Positions 8,397-14,994 of a stretch of 32,552 nucleotides of DNA are shown here, one piece after another. The DNA comes from Alicyclobacillus mali NBRC 102425 (GTDB taxonomy: Bacteria; Bacillota; Bacilli; Alicyclobacillales; Alicyclobacillaceae). The position numbers were made by a program, and so were the translations under genes. Location of the stretch: positions 1-32,552 of the forward strand of contig NZ_BCSG01000034.1 of the NCBI RefSeq assembly GCF_001570745.1, read 5' to 3'. Each line of letters begins with the position of its first letter. The first letter of the stretch is position 1. Under the pieces are notes generated by a model. It was not told where the DNA came from. It worked only from the letters and a program-made list of their open reading frames with translations, and did no database searches.

Positions 8397-9548
8397 TCAG
8401 CACGGTTTGTAGTTCTTGCCCAGCCACTCTCGCGCAATGACGATCTTCTGCGTCTGCGCCGTGCCATCGCCGATTTCGAGCCCAATCACGTCCCGCAGCC
8501 GCTGCTCGAGCGGCAGATCTTTCGTGTAGCCATAGTGGCCGTGAAGCAGGATGCACTCGTGGATGGCCTGCGCCGCCACCTGCGGGCCGAGCCACTTGCA
8601 CATCGACGCTTCCTTCGTGTGCGGAAGGCCGCGATCGCGCAACCACAGCGCCCGGTAGCTGAACCAGCGGATCATCTCGATCTGGGTGTGATACTCCACC
8701 AGCGGAAACGCGACGCCCTGAAACTGAGCGAGCGAGCGACCGAACGCGCGCCTGCGCCTCACGTGCGCCGCCGTCTCATCGAGCGACTGCATCGCCGCGC
8801 CAAGGCACTGCAGGCAGATGAGCACGCGGCTCAGGTCGAAGCCCCGCATGAGCTGGTAAAAGGCCCGATTTTCTTCGCCGATGCGATGGTCAACGGGCAC
8901 CTCCACGCGCTCCAGGAACACTGACCCGCGGCCAATGGCCACGTTGCCCATATCGTCGTAGCGATGTACCGACACGCCCGGCGCCTCTCTCGGGACTAGA
9001 AAGGCGCTCACGCCTCTCGCGCCCGCGTCCGGTTGCGTCTTGGCGAACACGACAAACGCATCGGCGACGGAGGCCAGCGAGATGCCCGACTTCTCCCCCG
9101 TGAGGATGTATCCAGTGCCAACGCGCTCCGCGCGCGCAGCCATGTGGGCGACGTCCGATCCGGCGCCCGGCTCCGTGATGGCGATGGCGATGAGCCGCTC
9201 GCCTGCGGCCATGGGAGCGAGCCACTCGCGCTTCACGGCCTCCGAGGCGTGCGGCTCGAGGACCTCGGCCAAAAGCGAGTTCAGCATGACAGCGTACGCG
9301 GCGTTGAAGTCGCCGCGGGCGATCTCTTCGGCGGCGATCCCGGTGGTCAAACAGTCCGCCCCGCTACCGCCATACCTCGGCGATACTCGAAGCCCCGTGA
9401 GCCCGAGACGGCCCATGGCCTGCCACAAATCCCGCGGAAAAGCACCCGTTTTATCCCAATGAGCGTATTTCGGCGCCAGTTCACGCCGCGCGAAGTCTCG
9501 CAGGACCTCGCGCCACTGTGCTTGCTCTTCGGAGAACGCAAAGTCCAC
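8397..9548 (-). CDS. Acyl-CoA dehydrogenase, probable cyclohexanecarboxyl-CoA dehydrogenase (AliB-like)
   Basis: This is an FAD-dependent acyl-CoA dehydrogenase of 383 residues, with the normal N-terminal helical domain, the middle sheet domain ([14 protein letters not shown] and TGEKSGIS) and the C-terminal helical domain. The C-terminal segment is [17 protein letters not shown]. Most family members carry the catalytic Glu in a YEGT motif there; here the aligned residue is Asp361. As I recall, Asp at this site has been reported for dehydrogenases acting on alicyclic CoA esters, which fits the operon. A TTG at 9566 is possible, but the GTG at 9548 follows GGGGGG at 7 bp and gives the standard MDFAFSEEQ start. 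It is the first gene of the operon. Confidence 0.88.
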   Translation of the reverse strand: MDFAFSEEQAQWREVLRDFARRELAPKYAHWDKTGAFPRDLWQAMGRLGLTGLRVSPRYGGSGADCLTTGIAAEEIARGDFNAAYAVMLNSLLAEVLEPHASEAVKREWLAPMAAGERLIAIAITEPGAGSDVAHMAARAERVGTGYILTGEKSGISLASVADAFVVFAKTQPDAGARGVSAFLVPREAPGVSVHRYDDMGNVAIGRGSVFLERVEVPVDHRIGEENRAFYQLMRGFDLSRVLICLQCLGAAMQSLDETAAHVRRRRAFGRSLAQFQGVAFPLVEYHTQIEMIRWFSYRALWLRDRGLPHTKEASMCKWLGPQVAAQAIHECILLHGHYGYTKDLPLEQRLRDVIGLEIGDGTAQTQKIVIAREWLGKNYKPC

Positions 9549-9579
9549 CTCTTCACCCCCCGGCAACGGCAGCTCACAA

Positions 9580-9769
9580 GACCGGCGTGTTGCTGCGAAT
9601 CCAGTTGGGCATCTCCCATAAACGACGTCTTTTCTCTAGATAGGTATGAATGGCGAAGAAGACACATGAGGATGACCGCAAGGAGCACGAGAAATGTCAC
9701 GGTGGGATTGCTGGAGGAACCACCGAGGAAACTTCGCGGATACGAATCGGCGGAGCCGCCGAAGAACAT
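9580..9769 (-). CDS. Doubtful small membrane peptide upstream of the dehydrogenase
   Basis: Reading leftwards from an ATG at 9769, the frame encodes a Gly/Ser-rich start (MFFGGSADSYPRSFLGGSSS), one clean membrane helix (TVTFLVLLAVILMCLL) and a basic tail. Third positions of the first codons are mostly C or G, as in real genes here. Against it, no ribosome site is visible, and the frame continues without stop about 200 bp into the dehydrogenase gene, ending only at 9347. The lower boundary given here is arbitrary. It may be a remnant or chance. The rest of 9549-9841 shows no other gene. Confidence 0.2.
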
Positions 9770-9841
9770 GGGACGGGTGGCAAGATGATGCGGCACTGAA
9801 CATGCGGCTTTGGCCCTAGATCGACGGAACGCTATTCAGCC

Positions 9842-10876
9842 TCACACATTTGCAAGCCAAGCGAACCATTGGCCATGTCCGTCAATTTCCGCAACGATAT
9901 GATCACGTTCAACACCTTGATGCACAAGCGCCAAGTGTAGTTTGCCCGCATCATATAGATTGTTGAAGAGATGAAAAACAGGCCTCTGAAAGCTTATGTC
10001 ACGCAGGATTTGCACCAGTTTCTCCTTTTCGCAAATCGTAAATTGATTGGCTACGTGGGTATGAAATACACACAAGGTCGAATCCTCTGGTATTTGCGTG
10101 ACAACCTCAGGCAAGACCGTCAACCCATCGCCTTCGATAAGCTGAACGTCGTTGCATCGCTTCATCATCTCGGCGGCCTGTTCAAACCAGCGCCTTCGTT
10201 CTACGTGCTCTGGCCAAATGAGCGCCTTTAACCACAGATAATCATCGTCATCACTCAGATTGATGACGTGTAAGTCAATTCCCGCCCGGAAAGCGACAGG
10301 CGGACTTGTTCTGGATAGTGGCGGTATAACGTCGTTTTTGAGACGAGCGACCAACTGAACAGGCGACTCCTGGTCCCCGTAGACTTCAGGCGATCCGTAC
10401 GCATATTTGAACTTATCCCACAATAGCTGAAGTCCGGCACTTGTACCAATCTCGATAAGGGACAGCGGCTTCCGTGTTATATTGTGAATGGAGCAAAAAC
10501 TTGGGTAAAGATATGTGCAACGGCGAATTTCGTTCGTTTGCACGATTCGGGTCTGCAGAATGGCGACGATGTCTTCTCGATACCGATGGCAGAAGTCTCG
10601 GAAGGCGCCGAACGATTGATCGACAGAAAGAGGCGACGCGACCAAATCGGGATAATACGCCTTTAACTCGTGATGGACTCCTTTCAAAAGCAAATAGTGG
10701 ATGGACGCAAAAAACAGGTTGGGAATGGGCTGGCCACGACGGCAATGAGAACTGAGTTCAAGCAAATCATCTGCAGCAGATACCTGCAACGATAAAAACT
10801 CATAGAGTCTGCTGTTCCCTTTACATTCTGTAAGTGCAAAACGTTCGAATCGCTCGGACAAGGGCATCTCTTTCAT
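9842..10876 (-). CDS. DUF2332 family protein of unknown function
   Basis: This 344-residue protein matches my memory of the DUF2332 family in overall layout. Typical segments are an N-terminal ERFERFALTECKGNSRLYEFL, a central LSLIEIGTSAGLQLLWDKF, and a late VFHTHVANQF. The central segment resembles motif I of SAM-dependent methyltransferases (hydrophobic-E-I-G-x-S-x-G), so a Rossmann-like fold is plausible, but no activity is established. The frame is open to 10966; the ATG at 10876 follows GAGGTGGG, and the upstream extension looks non-coding. The gene is visibly AT-richer than the operon on one side and the tRNA and gnd genes on the other, hinting at acquisition. It stands alone. Confidence 0.8.
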   Translation of the reverse strand: MKEMPLSERFERFALTECKGNSRLYEFLSLQVSAADDLLELSSHCRRGQPIPNLFFASIHYLLLKGVHHELKAYYPDLVASPLSVDQSFGAFRDFCHRYREDIVAILQTRIVQTNEIRRCTYLYPSFCSIHNITRKPLSLIEIGTSAGLQLLWDKFKYAYGSPEVYGDQESPVQLVARLKNDVIPPLSRTSPPVAFRAGIDLHVINLSDDDDYLWLKALIWPEHVERRRWFEQAAEMMKRCNDVQLIEGDGLTVLPEVVTQIPEDSTLCVFHTHVANQFTICEKEKLVQILRDISFQRPVFHLFNNLYDAGKLHLALVHQGVERDHIVAEIDGHGQWFAWLANV

Positions 10877-11031
10877 GTAGCCCACCTCGAACGGTTTCAA
10901 GGACCCGCAATTGCCGGGTTCACGCGTACAGACCCCAAATGTTTCGTCCCTCACGACGGACGGCACATGCGGCGTTCTTTGATGTTCGCCCGGGAGCTGT
11001 AACTCTCTCTTTTTGCTGTCGAAGATGAAGA

Positions 11032-11070
11032 ACCGCCGAAACCCCTCTTCAAGCGAAGCGTTTCGACGGT
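11032..11070 (-). terminator. Terminator of the tRNA operon
   Basis: An 11-bp stem with one G-U pair in the leftward transcript (ACCGTCGAAAC with GTTTCGGCGGT, 17-nt loop) lies 14 bp after the last tRNA and is followed by TCTTCATCTTC. The U-richness is modest. Confidence 0.6.
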
Positions 11071-11084
11071 CCTTATCCCTTATG

Positions 11085-11161
11085 TGGTGGGCCCAGGTGG
11101 ACTCGAACCACCGACCTCACGATTATCAGTCGTGCGCTCTAGCCGACTGAGCTATGAGCCC
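11085..11161 (-). tRNA. tRNA-Ile(GAT)
   Basis: This 77-nt gene has an encoded CCA end. The acceptor stem GGGCTCA pairs with TGGGCCC; the anticodon loop CTGATAA gives GAT; the T arm GGTTCGAGTCC is canonical. It is the last of six tRNAs in the transcript. Confidence 0.97.
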
Positions 11162-11168
11162 ATAAAAA

Positions 11169-11243
11169 TGGTGGGCGGTGGCAGGATCGAACTGCCGACC
11201 CCTCGCGTGTGAGGCGAGTGCTCTCCCGCTGAGCTAACCGCCC
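11169..11243 (-). tRNA. tRNA-Val(CAC)
   Basis: This 75-nt gene has an encoded CCA end. The acceptor stem is GGGCGGT with ACCGCCC; the anticodon stem CTCGC/GCGAG encloses CTCACAC, so the anticodon is CAC and reads GUG. This isoacceptor is dispensable where tRNA-Val(TAC) exists and is common in GC-rich genomes. Confidence 0.96.
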
Positions 11244-11298
11244 ATCTCGACTGCGGGTATCCACATGTGAAGATTGCCTCGCTTGACGGAGAGCGAGA

Positions 11299-11373
11299 TG
11301 GCTCCCCGAGTAGGATTCGAACCTACGACCCTCCGGTTAACAGCCGGATGCTCTACCGCTGAGCTATCGAGGA
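11299..11373 (-). tRNA. tRNA-Asn(GTT)
   Basis: This 75-nt gene has an encoded CCA end. The acceptor stem is TCCTCGA with TCGGGGA and discriminator G; the anticodon stem TCCGG/CCGGA encloses CTGTTAA, anticodon GTT. Confidence 0.97.
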
Positions 11374-11376
11374 ATG

Positions 11377-11452
11377 TGGTGGAGCTAAGCGGATTCGAAC
11401 CGCTGGCCTCCAGAGTGCGATTCTGGCGCTCTCCCAACTGAGCTATAGCCCC
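11377..11452 (-). tRNA. tRNA-Ala(CGC)
   Basis: This 76-nt gene has an encoded CCA end. The acceptor stem is GGGGCTA with TAGCTCC (one G-U pair, at the third base); the anticodon stem CCAGA/TCTGG encloses ATCGCAC, giving anticodon CGC, which reads GCG. It is separated from the Asn gene by only 3 nt. Confidence 0.95.
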
Positions 11453-11474
11453 ACATGGTCTCCCCGTCAAGCGT

Positions 11475-11557
11475 TGGTCCCGGAGGCCGGACTCGAACCG
11501 GCACGGTTTCCCGCACGATTTTGAGTCGTGTGCGTCTGCCAATTCCGCCACTCCGGG
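11475..11557 (-). tRNA. tRNA-Leu(CAA)
   Basis: This 83-nt class II tRNA has a long variable arm and an encoded CCA end. The acceptor stem is CCCGGAG with CTCCGGG; the anticodon stem CACGA/TCGTG encloses CTCAAAA, anticodon CAA, reading UUG. Confidence 0.95.
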
Positions 11558-11564
11558 AATCACA

Positions 11565-11641
11565 TGGCGTGCCCGGAGAGATTCGAACTCCCGACCTTTT
11601 GATTCGTAGTCAAACGCTCTATCCGGCTGAGCTACGGGCAC
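11565..11641 (-). tRNA. tRNA-Arg(ACG)
   Basis: This 77-nt gene has an encoded CCA end. The acceptor stem is GTGCCCG with CGGGCAC; the anticodon stem TTTGA/TCAAA encloses CTACGAA, anticodon ACG (inosine-modified in the usual case). It is the first tRNA after the promoter. Confidence 0.97.
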
Positions 11642-11696
11642 GCGTCTCTGTCGCTCGTCTCCGCTCATCGCGTCACTGACGAAGTCGACGTTGAGT

Positions 11697-11725
11697 AATG
11701 TATCACGGTTCTCGAGAAAACGCAA
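11697..11725 (-). promoter_or_regulatory. Sigma-A promoter of the tRNA operon
   Basis: Reading leftwards, TTGCGT (11720-11725), a 17-bp spacer and TACATT (11697-11702) lie 55 bp upstream of tRNA-Arg. The position between gnd and the first tRNA supports it. Confidence 0.6.
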
Positions 11726-11800
11726 GCCCCCGCGGGCCATTTTTTTTGCAGACCCACAGGAGCCGCGCCAATTTGCCCTGAAACGGCGGGCTGAACACAC

Positions 11801-13234
11801 TCAGACCTCCGTCAAGACGGATTCGTCGCCCAGCCAGTGGAAGTGGAAGACGCCGTCGCGATCGATCCGGCGAAACGTGTGAGCACCGAAGTAATCTCGC
11901 TGCGCCTGCAGCAGGTTTGCGGGCAGCCGCTCGGAGCGATAACTGTCGTAGTACGCGAGCGCACTCGCAAACGCCGGAACGGGTACACCATAGGTGACGG
12001 CGGTCGCCACGACGCGGCGCCATGAATCCTGGTACGACGCGATGGACGACCGGAAGTAAGGATCCAGAAGCAAGTTTGGGAGGCCAGGATTCCGGTCGTA
12101 GGCCTCTTTGATGTTGTGCAAGAAGCGGGCGCGGATGATGCACCCCCCGCGGAAGATCATGGCGATGGCGCCGAGATCCAGGTTCCATCCGTACTCCTGC
12201 GACGCCTGGCGCAGGTGTGAAAAGCCCTGCGCGTACGAGCAGATTTTGCTTGCGTACAGCGCGCGGCGGACGTCCTCGATGAGCGCGTCGCGATCGAGCG
12301 ATTCCCGAGGCCGCTCGGGGCCGGGAAGCTCTCTGCTCGCGGCCACGCGCTCATCCTTCATGGCCGACAAAAAGCGGGCGAAGACACTTTCAGTGATCAT
12401 GGTGAGAGGCACGCCGAGATCGAGCGCGCTTTGGCTTGTCCACTTGCCGGTTCCCTTTTGACCGGCGGTGTCGAGGATGACATCGACCATGGGCCGCCCC
12501 GTCTCCGGATCGCGCTTCGAGAAGATGTCCGCCGTGATTTCGATGAGGTAACTGTCGAGTTCACCCTTGTTCCACTCCGAAAAAACGCGATGGAGCTCAT
12601 CGGCGGACAGGCCGAGGACCTCGCTCAGCAGGTGATAGGCCTCGCAGATGAGCTGCATGTCGCCGTACTCGATGCCGTTGTGGACCATCTTGACATAGTG
12701 GCCCGCGCCGTCTGGGCCGATGTAGGTGCAGCAGGGATCCTCGCCCACCTTCGCGGCGATGGCCGTCAAAATGGGCTCGACGAGCGCGTACGCGTCCCGG
12801 CTGCCGCCCGGCATGATGGCAGGTCCCTTCAGCGCCCCTTCTTCGCCGCCGGAAATGCCTGTACCGATGAAGAGAATGCCCTTTTCCTCGAGTTCCTTAT
12901 GCCGACGCCGCGTGTCCTCGAAGTACGAATTGCCTCCGTCGACGATCACGTCCCCGGGCTCAAGCAGCGGCACCAGCTGCGAAATCGCCTCGTCGACAGG
13001 GCGTCCGGCCTGGACCATCAGGATGACGCGCCTCGGCCGTTCAAGCGAGGCGACGAAATCCTGAAGCGAATACGCCGGTATGATCCTCTTGTCTTTCGCC
13101 TCTTCCGCAAGTTCCTGTGTTCTCGAGGCCGTACGGTTGTAGACGGCGACTGTAAAGCCTCGGCTCTCGATATTCAGAGCCAGGTTTTTCCCCATGACCG
13201 CAAGGCCAACCACGCCGACCTGTGCTTCTGCCAC
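11801..13234 (-). CDS. gnd: 6-phosphogluconate dehydrogenase (decarboxylating)
   Basis: This is the pentose-phosphate pathway enzyme that oxidises 6-phosphogluconate to ribulose 5-phosphate, CO2 and NADPH. The 477 residues match the long (about 470) form: nucleotide-binding [20 protein letters not shown] with NRT after the second strand, [15 protein letters not shown], the substrate-binding [37 protein letters not shown] with the catalytic Lys, and [19 protein letters not shown]. The first possible start (GTG 13243) directly abuts the AAGGAG box, so the GTG at 13234, 6 bp after it, is preferred. The gene is monocistronic and precedes the tRNA operon. No terminator with a good U-run is visible after it. 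Confidence 0.97.
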   Translation of the reverse strand: MAEAQVGVVGLAVMGKNLALNIESRGFTVAVYNRTASRTQELAEEAKDKRIIPAYSLQDFVASLERPRRVILMVQAGRPVDEAISQLVPLLEPGDVIVDGGNSYFEDTRRRHKELEEKGILFIGTGISGGEEGALKGPAIMPGGSRDAYALVEPILTAIAAKVGEDPCCTYIGPDGAGHYVKMVHNGIEYGDMQLICEAYHLLSEVLGLSADELHRVFSEWNKGELDSYLIEITADIFSKRDPETGRPMVDVILDTAGQKGTGKWTSQSALDLGVPLTMITESVFARFLSAMKDERVAASRELPGPERPRESLDRDALIEDVRRALYASKICSYAQGFSHLRQASQEYGWNLDLGAIAMIFRGGCIIRARFLHNIKEAYDRNPGLPNLLLDPYFRSSIASYQDSWRRVVATAVTYGVPVPAFASALAYYDSYRSERLPANLLQAQRDYFGAHTFRRIDRDGVFHFHWLGDESVLTEV

Positions 13235-13286
13235 ACGCTCCACTCCTTGTCTGTCCGGGTTCCGTCCGCGCGGCGGATCGCCCTCA

Positions 13287-13315
13287 TCATAGAACAGGCA
13301 GAACTCTTAGACAAG
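13287..13315 (-). promoter_or_regulatory. Sigma-A promoter of gnd
   Basis: Reading leftwards, TTGTCT (13310-13315), a 17-bp spacer and TATGAT (13287-13292) are 53 bp upstream of the gnd start. Confidence 0.65.
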
Positions 13316-13363
13316 TAGAGAATGTTACAAGATTAGCGCCGGAGCGGGATGGGCGCACACAGA

Positions 13364-13395
13364 CAAAAGGGGCAGCCTCTCGGCCGCCCCTTTTG
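13364..13395. terminator. Terminator-like hairpin in the divergent gnd/oxygenase gap
   Basis: A perfect 10-bp stem (CAAAAGGGGC with GCCCCTTTTG) with 12-nt loop has A- and T-runs inside the stem, so it could stop transcription in both directions. It lies between two divergent genes, upstream of both. The same 313-bp gap (13235-13548) holds the gnd promoter on one side and a possible plus-strand promoter on the other. Confidence 0.5.
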
Positions 13396-13404
13396 CGAAG
13401 GCTG

Positions 13405-13433
13405 TTGACACGCCACCGAACCACGCCTATGCG
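13405..13433 (+). promoter_or_regulatory. Possible promoter of the nitronate monooxygenase-like gene
   Basis: A perfect -35 box TTGACA (13405-13410), a 17-bp spacer and a weak -10 box TATGCG (13428-13433) start 10 bp after the hairpin. A second -10-like TATACA is present near 13492 without a good -35 box. Confidence 0.45.
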
Positions 13434-13548
13434 TCCGTTCTCGCGGCACATCAACCTCCCGTGCTCACATTTTGCCCCGTCCGCCGGAGAGGTATACACT
13501 GAACACACCATCTATTCCATGCGTTTCACAGGGCGAAGGAGGGATTCC

Positions 13549-14634
13549 ATGGCTGGAGCGAACGAGTGGCTTCAAACGCTGGGCGTGCGCCACCCGATTT
13601 TCGCCGCACCCATGGCCGGAGGTCCGTCGACACCCGAACTGGTCGCGGCCGTGAGCGACGCGGGAGGGCTCGGCTTTCTTGGCGTGGGCTATCTCTCTCC
13701 CGACGACACCCGTGCCGCCATTCGCCGTGTACGGGCGTTGACCGACGCCCCGTTCGGCGTGAACGTGTTCATTCCGGAGGAACCCACGGGAGATGCGAGT
13801 CGCAGCGTCACGGCCATGAAGGCGTGGTTGCGCGAATGGGTGGACGATCCGGCAGTTGCGGACGAGATCGACGGTGTGGATCCGCGCTTTCCGGCGCTCG
13901 CCGAGTTCGAAGCGCAGATGGACGTCATCCTGGAAGAGCGCGTGCCGATCCTGAGCTTCACCTTTGGCTGTCCTGGGGCCGACACCATTGGGAGATGGAA
14001 GGCAGCGGGCGCGTGCGTCATCGGCACGGCCACCACGCCTGAGGAAGCGGTGGCGCTCGAGCAAGCAGGCTGTGATGCCGTGATCGCGCAAGGATACGAG
14101 GCCGGTGGCCACCGTGGCTCCTTCCTGCCGATGGACGAAACCCGGCTCATCGGGACCATGGCGCTCGTCCCCCAGGTGGTCGATCGCGTCAGCATTCCGG
14201 TCATCGCGGCGGGTGGCATCATGGACGGCCGGGGCATTGTCGCGTGTATGGCGTTGGGTGCGGTCGCTGTGCAAATGGGCACAAGTTTCCTGGTGACGCA
14301 CGAGAGCGGCGCTCACCCGGCGTACAAACGAGCCGTCATGGAGTGGCGGGATCGCGGCACGGCTTTGACGCGGAGTTTTTCGGGCAGACACGCGCGAGGC
14401 ATTCGCAACGCTTTCATGGAGGCGGTGGGACGAGCGGAGCTGGATGTTCCACCGTACCCGCTTCAGAACACCCTGACTCAGCCGATTCGCCGCCGCGCAG
14501 CTGTGACGGGAGATGCCGAACGAATGTCGCTGTGGGCGGGACAGGGCTACCCCATGGCCAAGCCCATGCCGGCAGCGGACATGGTTCGCGAACTTGTGGC
14601 GCAGATGGAGCGCGTGAAGTCCCTCCTGTGCTAA
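13549..14634 (+). CDS. Nitronate monooxygenase / FabK-like FMN enzyme
   Basis: This is a TIM-barrel FMN flavoprotein of 361 residues from the nitronate monooxygenase (2-nitropropane dioxygenase) family. The start MAGANEW leads to PIFAAPMAGG; GGLGFLGVGYLSPDD and FGVNVFIPEEPT follow. The active-site segment GYEAGGHRGSF carries the conserved His, and PVIAAGGIMDGRGI plus GAVAVQMGTSFLVTHES form the FMN-phosphate site. The enzymes oxidise nitronates such as propionate 3-nitronate; FabK-type enoyl-ACP reductases share the fold and cannot be fully excluded. The start ATG is preceded by AAGGAGGG; the frame is open far upstream but without a better start. The gene is monocistronic and converges on sspH. 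Confidence 0.88.
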   Translation: MAGANEWLQTLGVRHPIFAAPMAGGPSTPELVAAVSDAGGLGFLGVGYLSPDDTRAAIRRVRALTDAPFGVNVFIPEEPTGDASRSVTAMKAWLREWVDDPAVADEIDGVDPRFPALAEFEAQMDVILEERVPILSFTFGCPGADTIGRWKAAGACVIGTATTPEEAVALEQAGCDAVIAQGYEAGGHRGSFLPMDETRLIGTMALVPQVVDRVSIPVIAAGGIMDGRGIVACMALGAVAVQMGTSFLVTHESGAHPAYKRAVMEWRDRGTALTRSFSGRHARGIRNAFMEAVGRAELDVPPYPLQNTLTQPIRRRAAVTGDAERMSLWAGQGYPMAKPMPAADMVRELVAQMERVKSLLC

Positions 14635-14656
14635 GCCGATGGTTCTGCACAGTCTT

Positions 14657-14691
14657 GGAGCGCCGGCTCTTGAGCCTCACGCCGGCGCTCC
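14657..14691. terminator. Shared hairpin between convergent genes
   Basis: A perfect 11-bp GC-rich stem (GGAGCGCCGGC with GCCGGCGCTCC, 13-nt loop) lies between the stop at 14634 and the sspH stop at 14700. There is no clear T-run on either side, so efficiency is uncertain, but the position suits a bidirectional terminator. Confidence 0.55.
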
Positions 14692-14699
14692 GCAAGCCA

Positions 14700-14891
14700 T
14701 CAGTGCACCACGTGCTGCTCCGTCAAATCGTGTACATGCACCTCGTAGCGGCGATCCGGGTTTTTGAGATGATACACCCTGGCCTTCTTGGTTCCTTCAT
14801 CCACCGACTGAATGTAAACCTGATGGCCCTCGTGTGTGACGTGCGCCATCACTGGCGACGAAGCGATTTCCTTCGCACGCTGCAGCTCCAT
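14700..14891 (-). CDS. sspH: H-type small acid-soluble spore protein
   Basis: This 63-residue protein of the SspH family starts MELQRAKEIASSPVMAHVTH, then HQVYIQSVDEGTKKARVY and a C-terminal DRRYEVHVHDL; this order is characteristic of the family. Minor SASPs of this type are made in the forespore in Bacillus and packaged in the spore core. The open frame extends to 14945, but the ATG at 14891 follows AGGAGGTG and coincides with the family start. A forespore sigma-G promoter would be expected; I could not identify one confidently. The gene indicates an endospore former. Confidence 0.92.
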   Translation of the reverse strand: MELQRAKEIASSPVMAHVTHEGHQVYIQSVDEGTKKARVYHLKNPDRRYEVHVHDLTEQHVVH

Positions 14892-14994
14892 CTCGCACAC
14901 CTCCTCGTGATCGCCCTTGATGATGCCCCACATGACGGAAGACATGTGAACCTGTTTCTGGCCGCTTTGTGACGATCACGGCAAGAGCGGCGCT

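Noticed and set aside
6749..8440. A 563-codon plus-strand open frame opposite the BadH- and BadI-like genes
   Set aside because: It is Arg/His/Pro-rich with no recognisable domain, and both genes beneath it have clear motifs and ribosome sites. It is the antisense shadow of GC-rich coding sequence.
11730..11755. GC hairpin plus T8 run after gnd (plus-strand orientation)
   Set aside because: The stem is only about 4-6 bp with poor loop geometry and points against the direction of gnd transcription.
11234..11800. Open frames through the tRNA cluster (also 11455-11679 on the plus strand)
   Set aside because: They translate tRNA genes; peptides such as VAQPDRAFDYESKGREFESL and GGRTRTGT are well-known spurious products of tRNA sequence.
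13465..14391. A 308-codon minus-strand frame opposite the nitronate monooxygenase-like gene
   Set aside because: Low-complexity, His/Arg-rich translation without motifs, while the plus strand encodes a clear family member.
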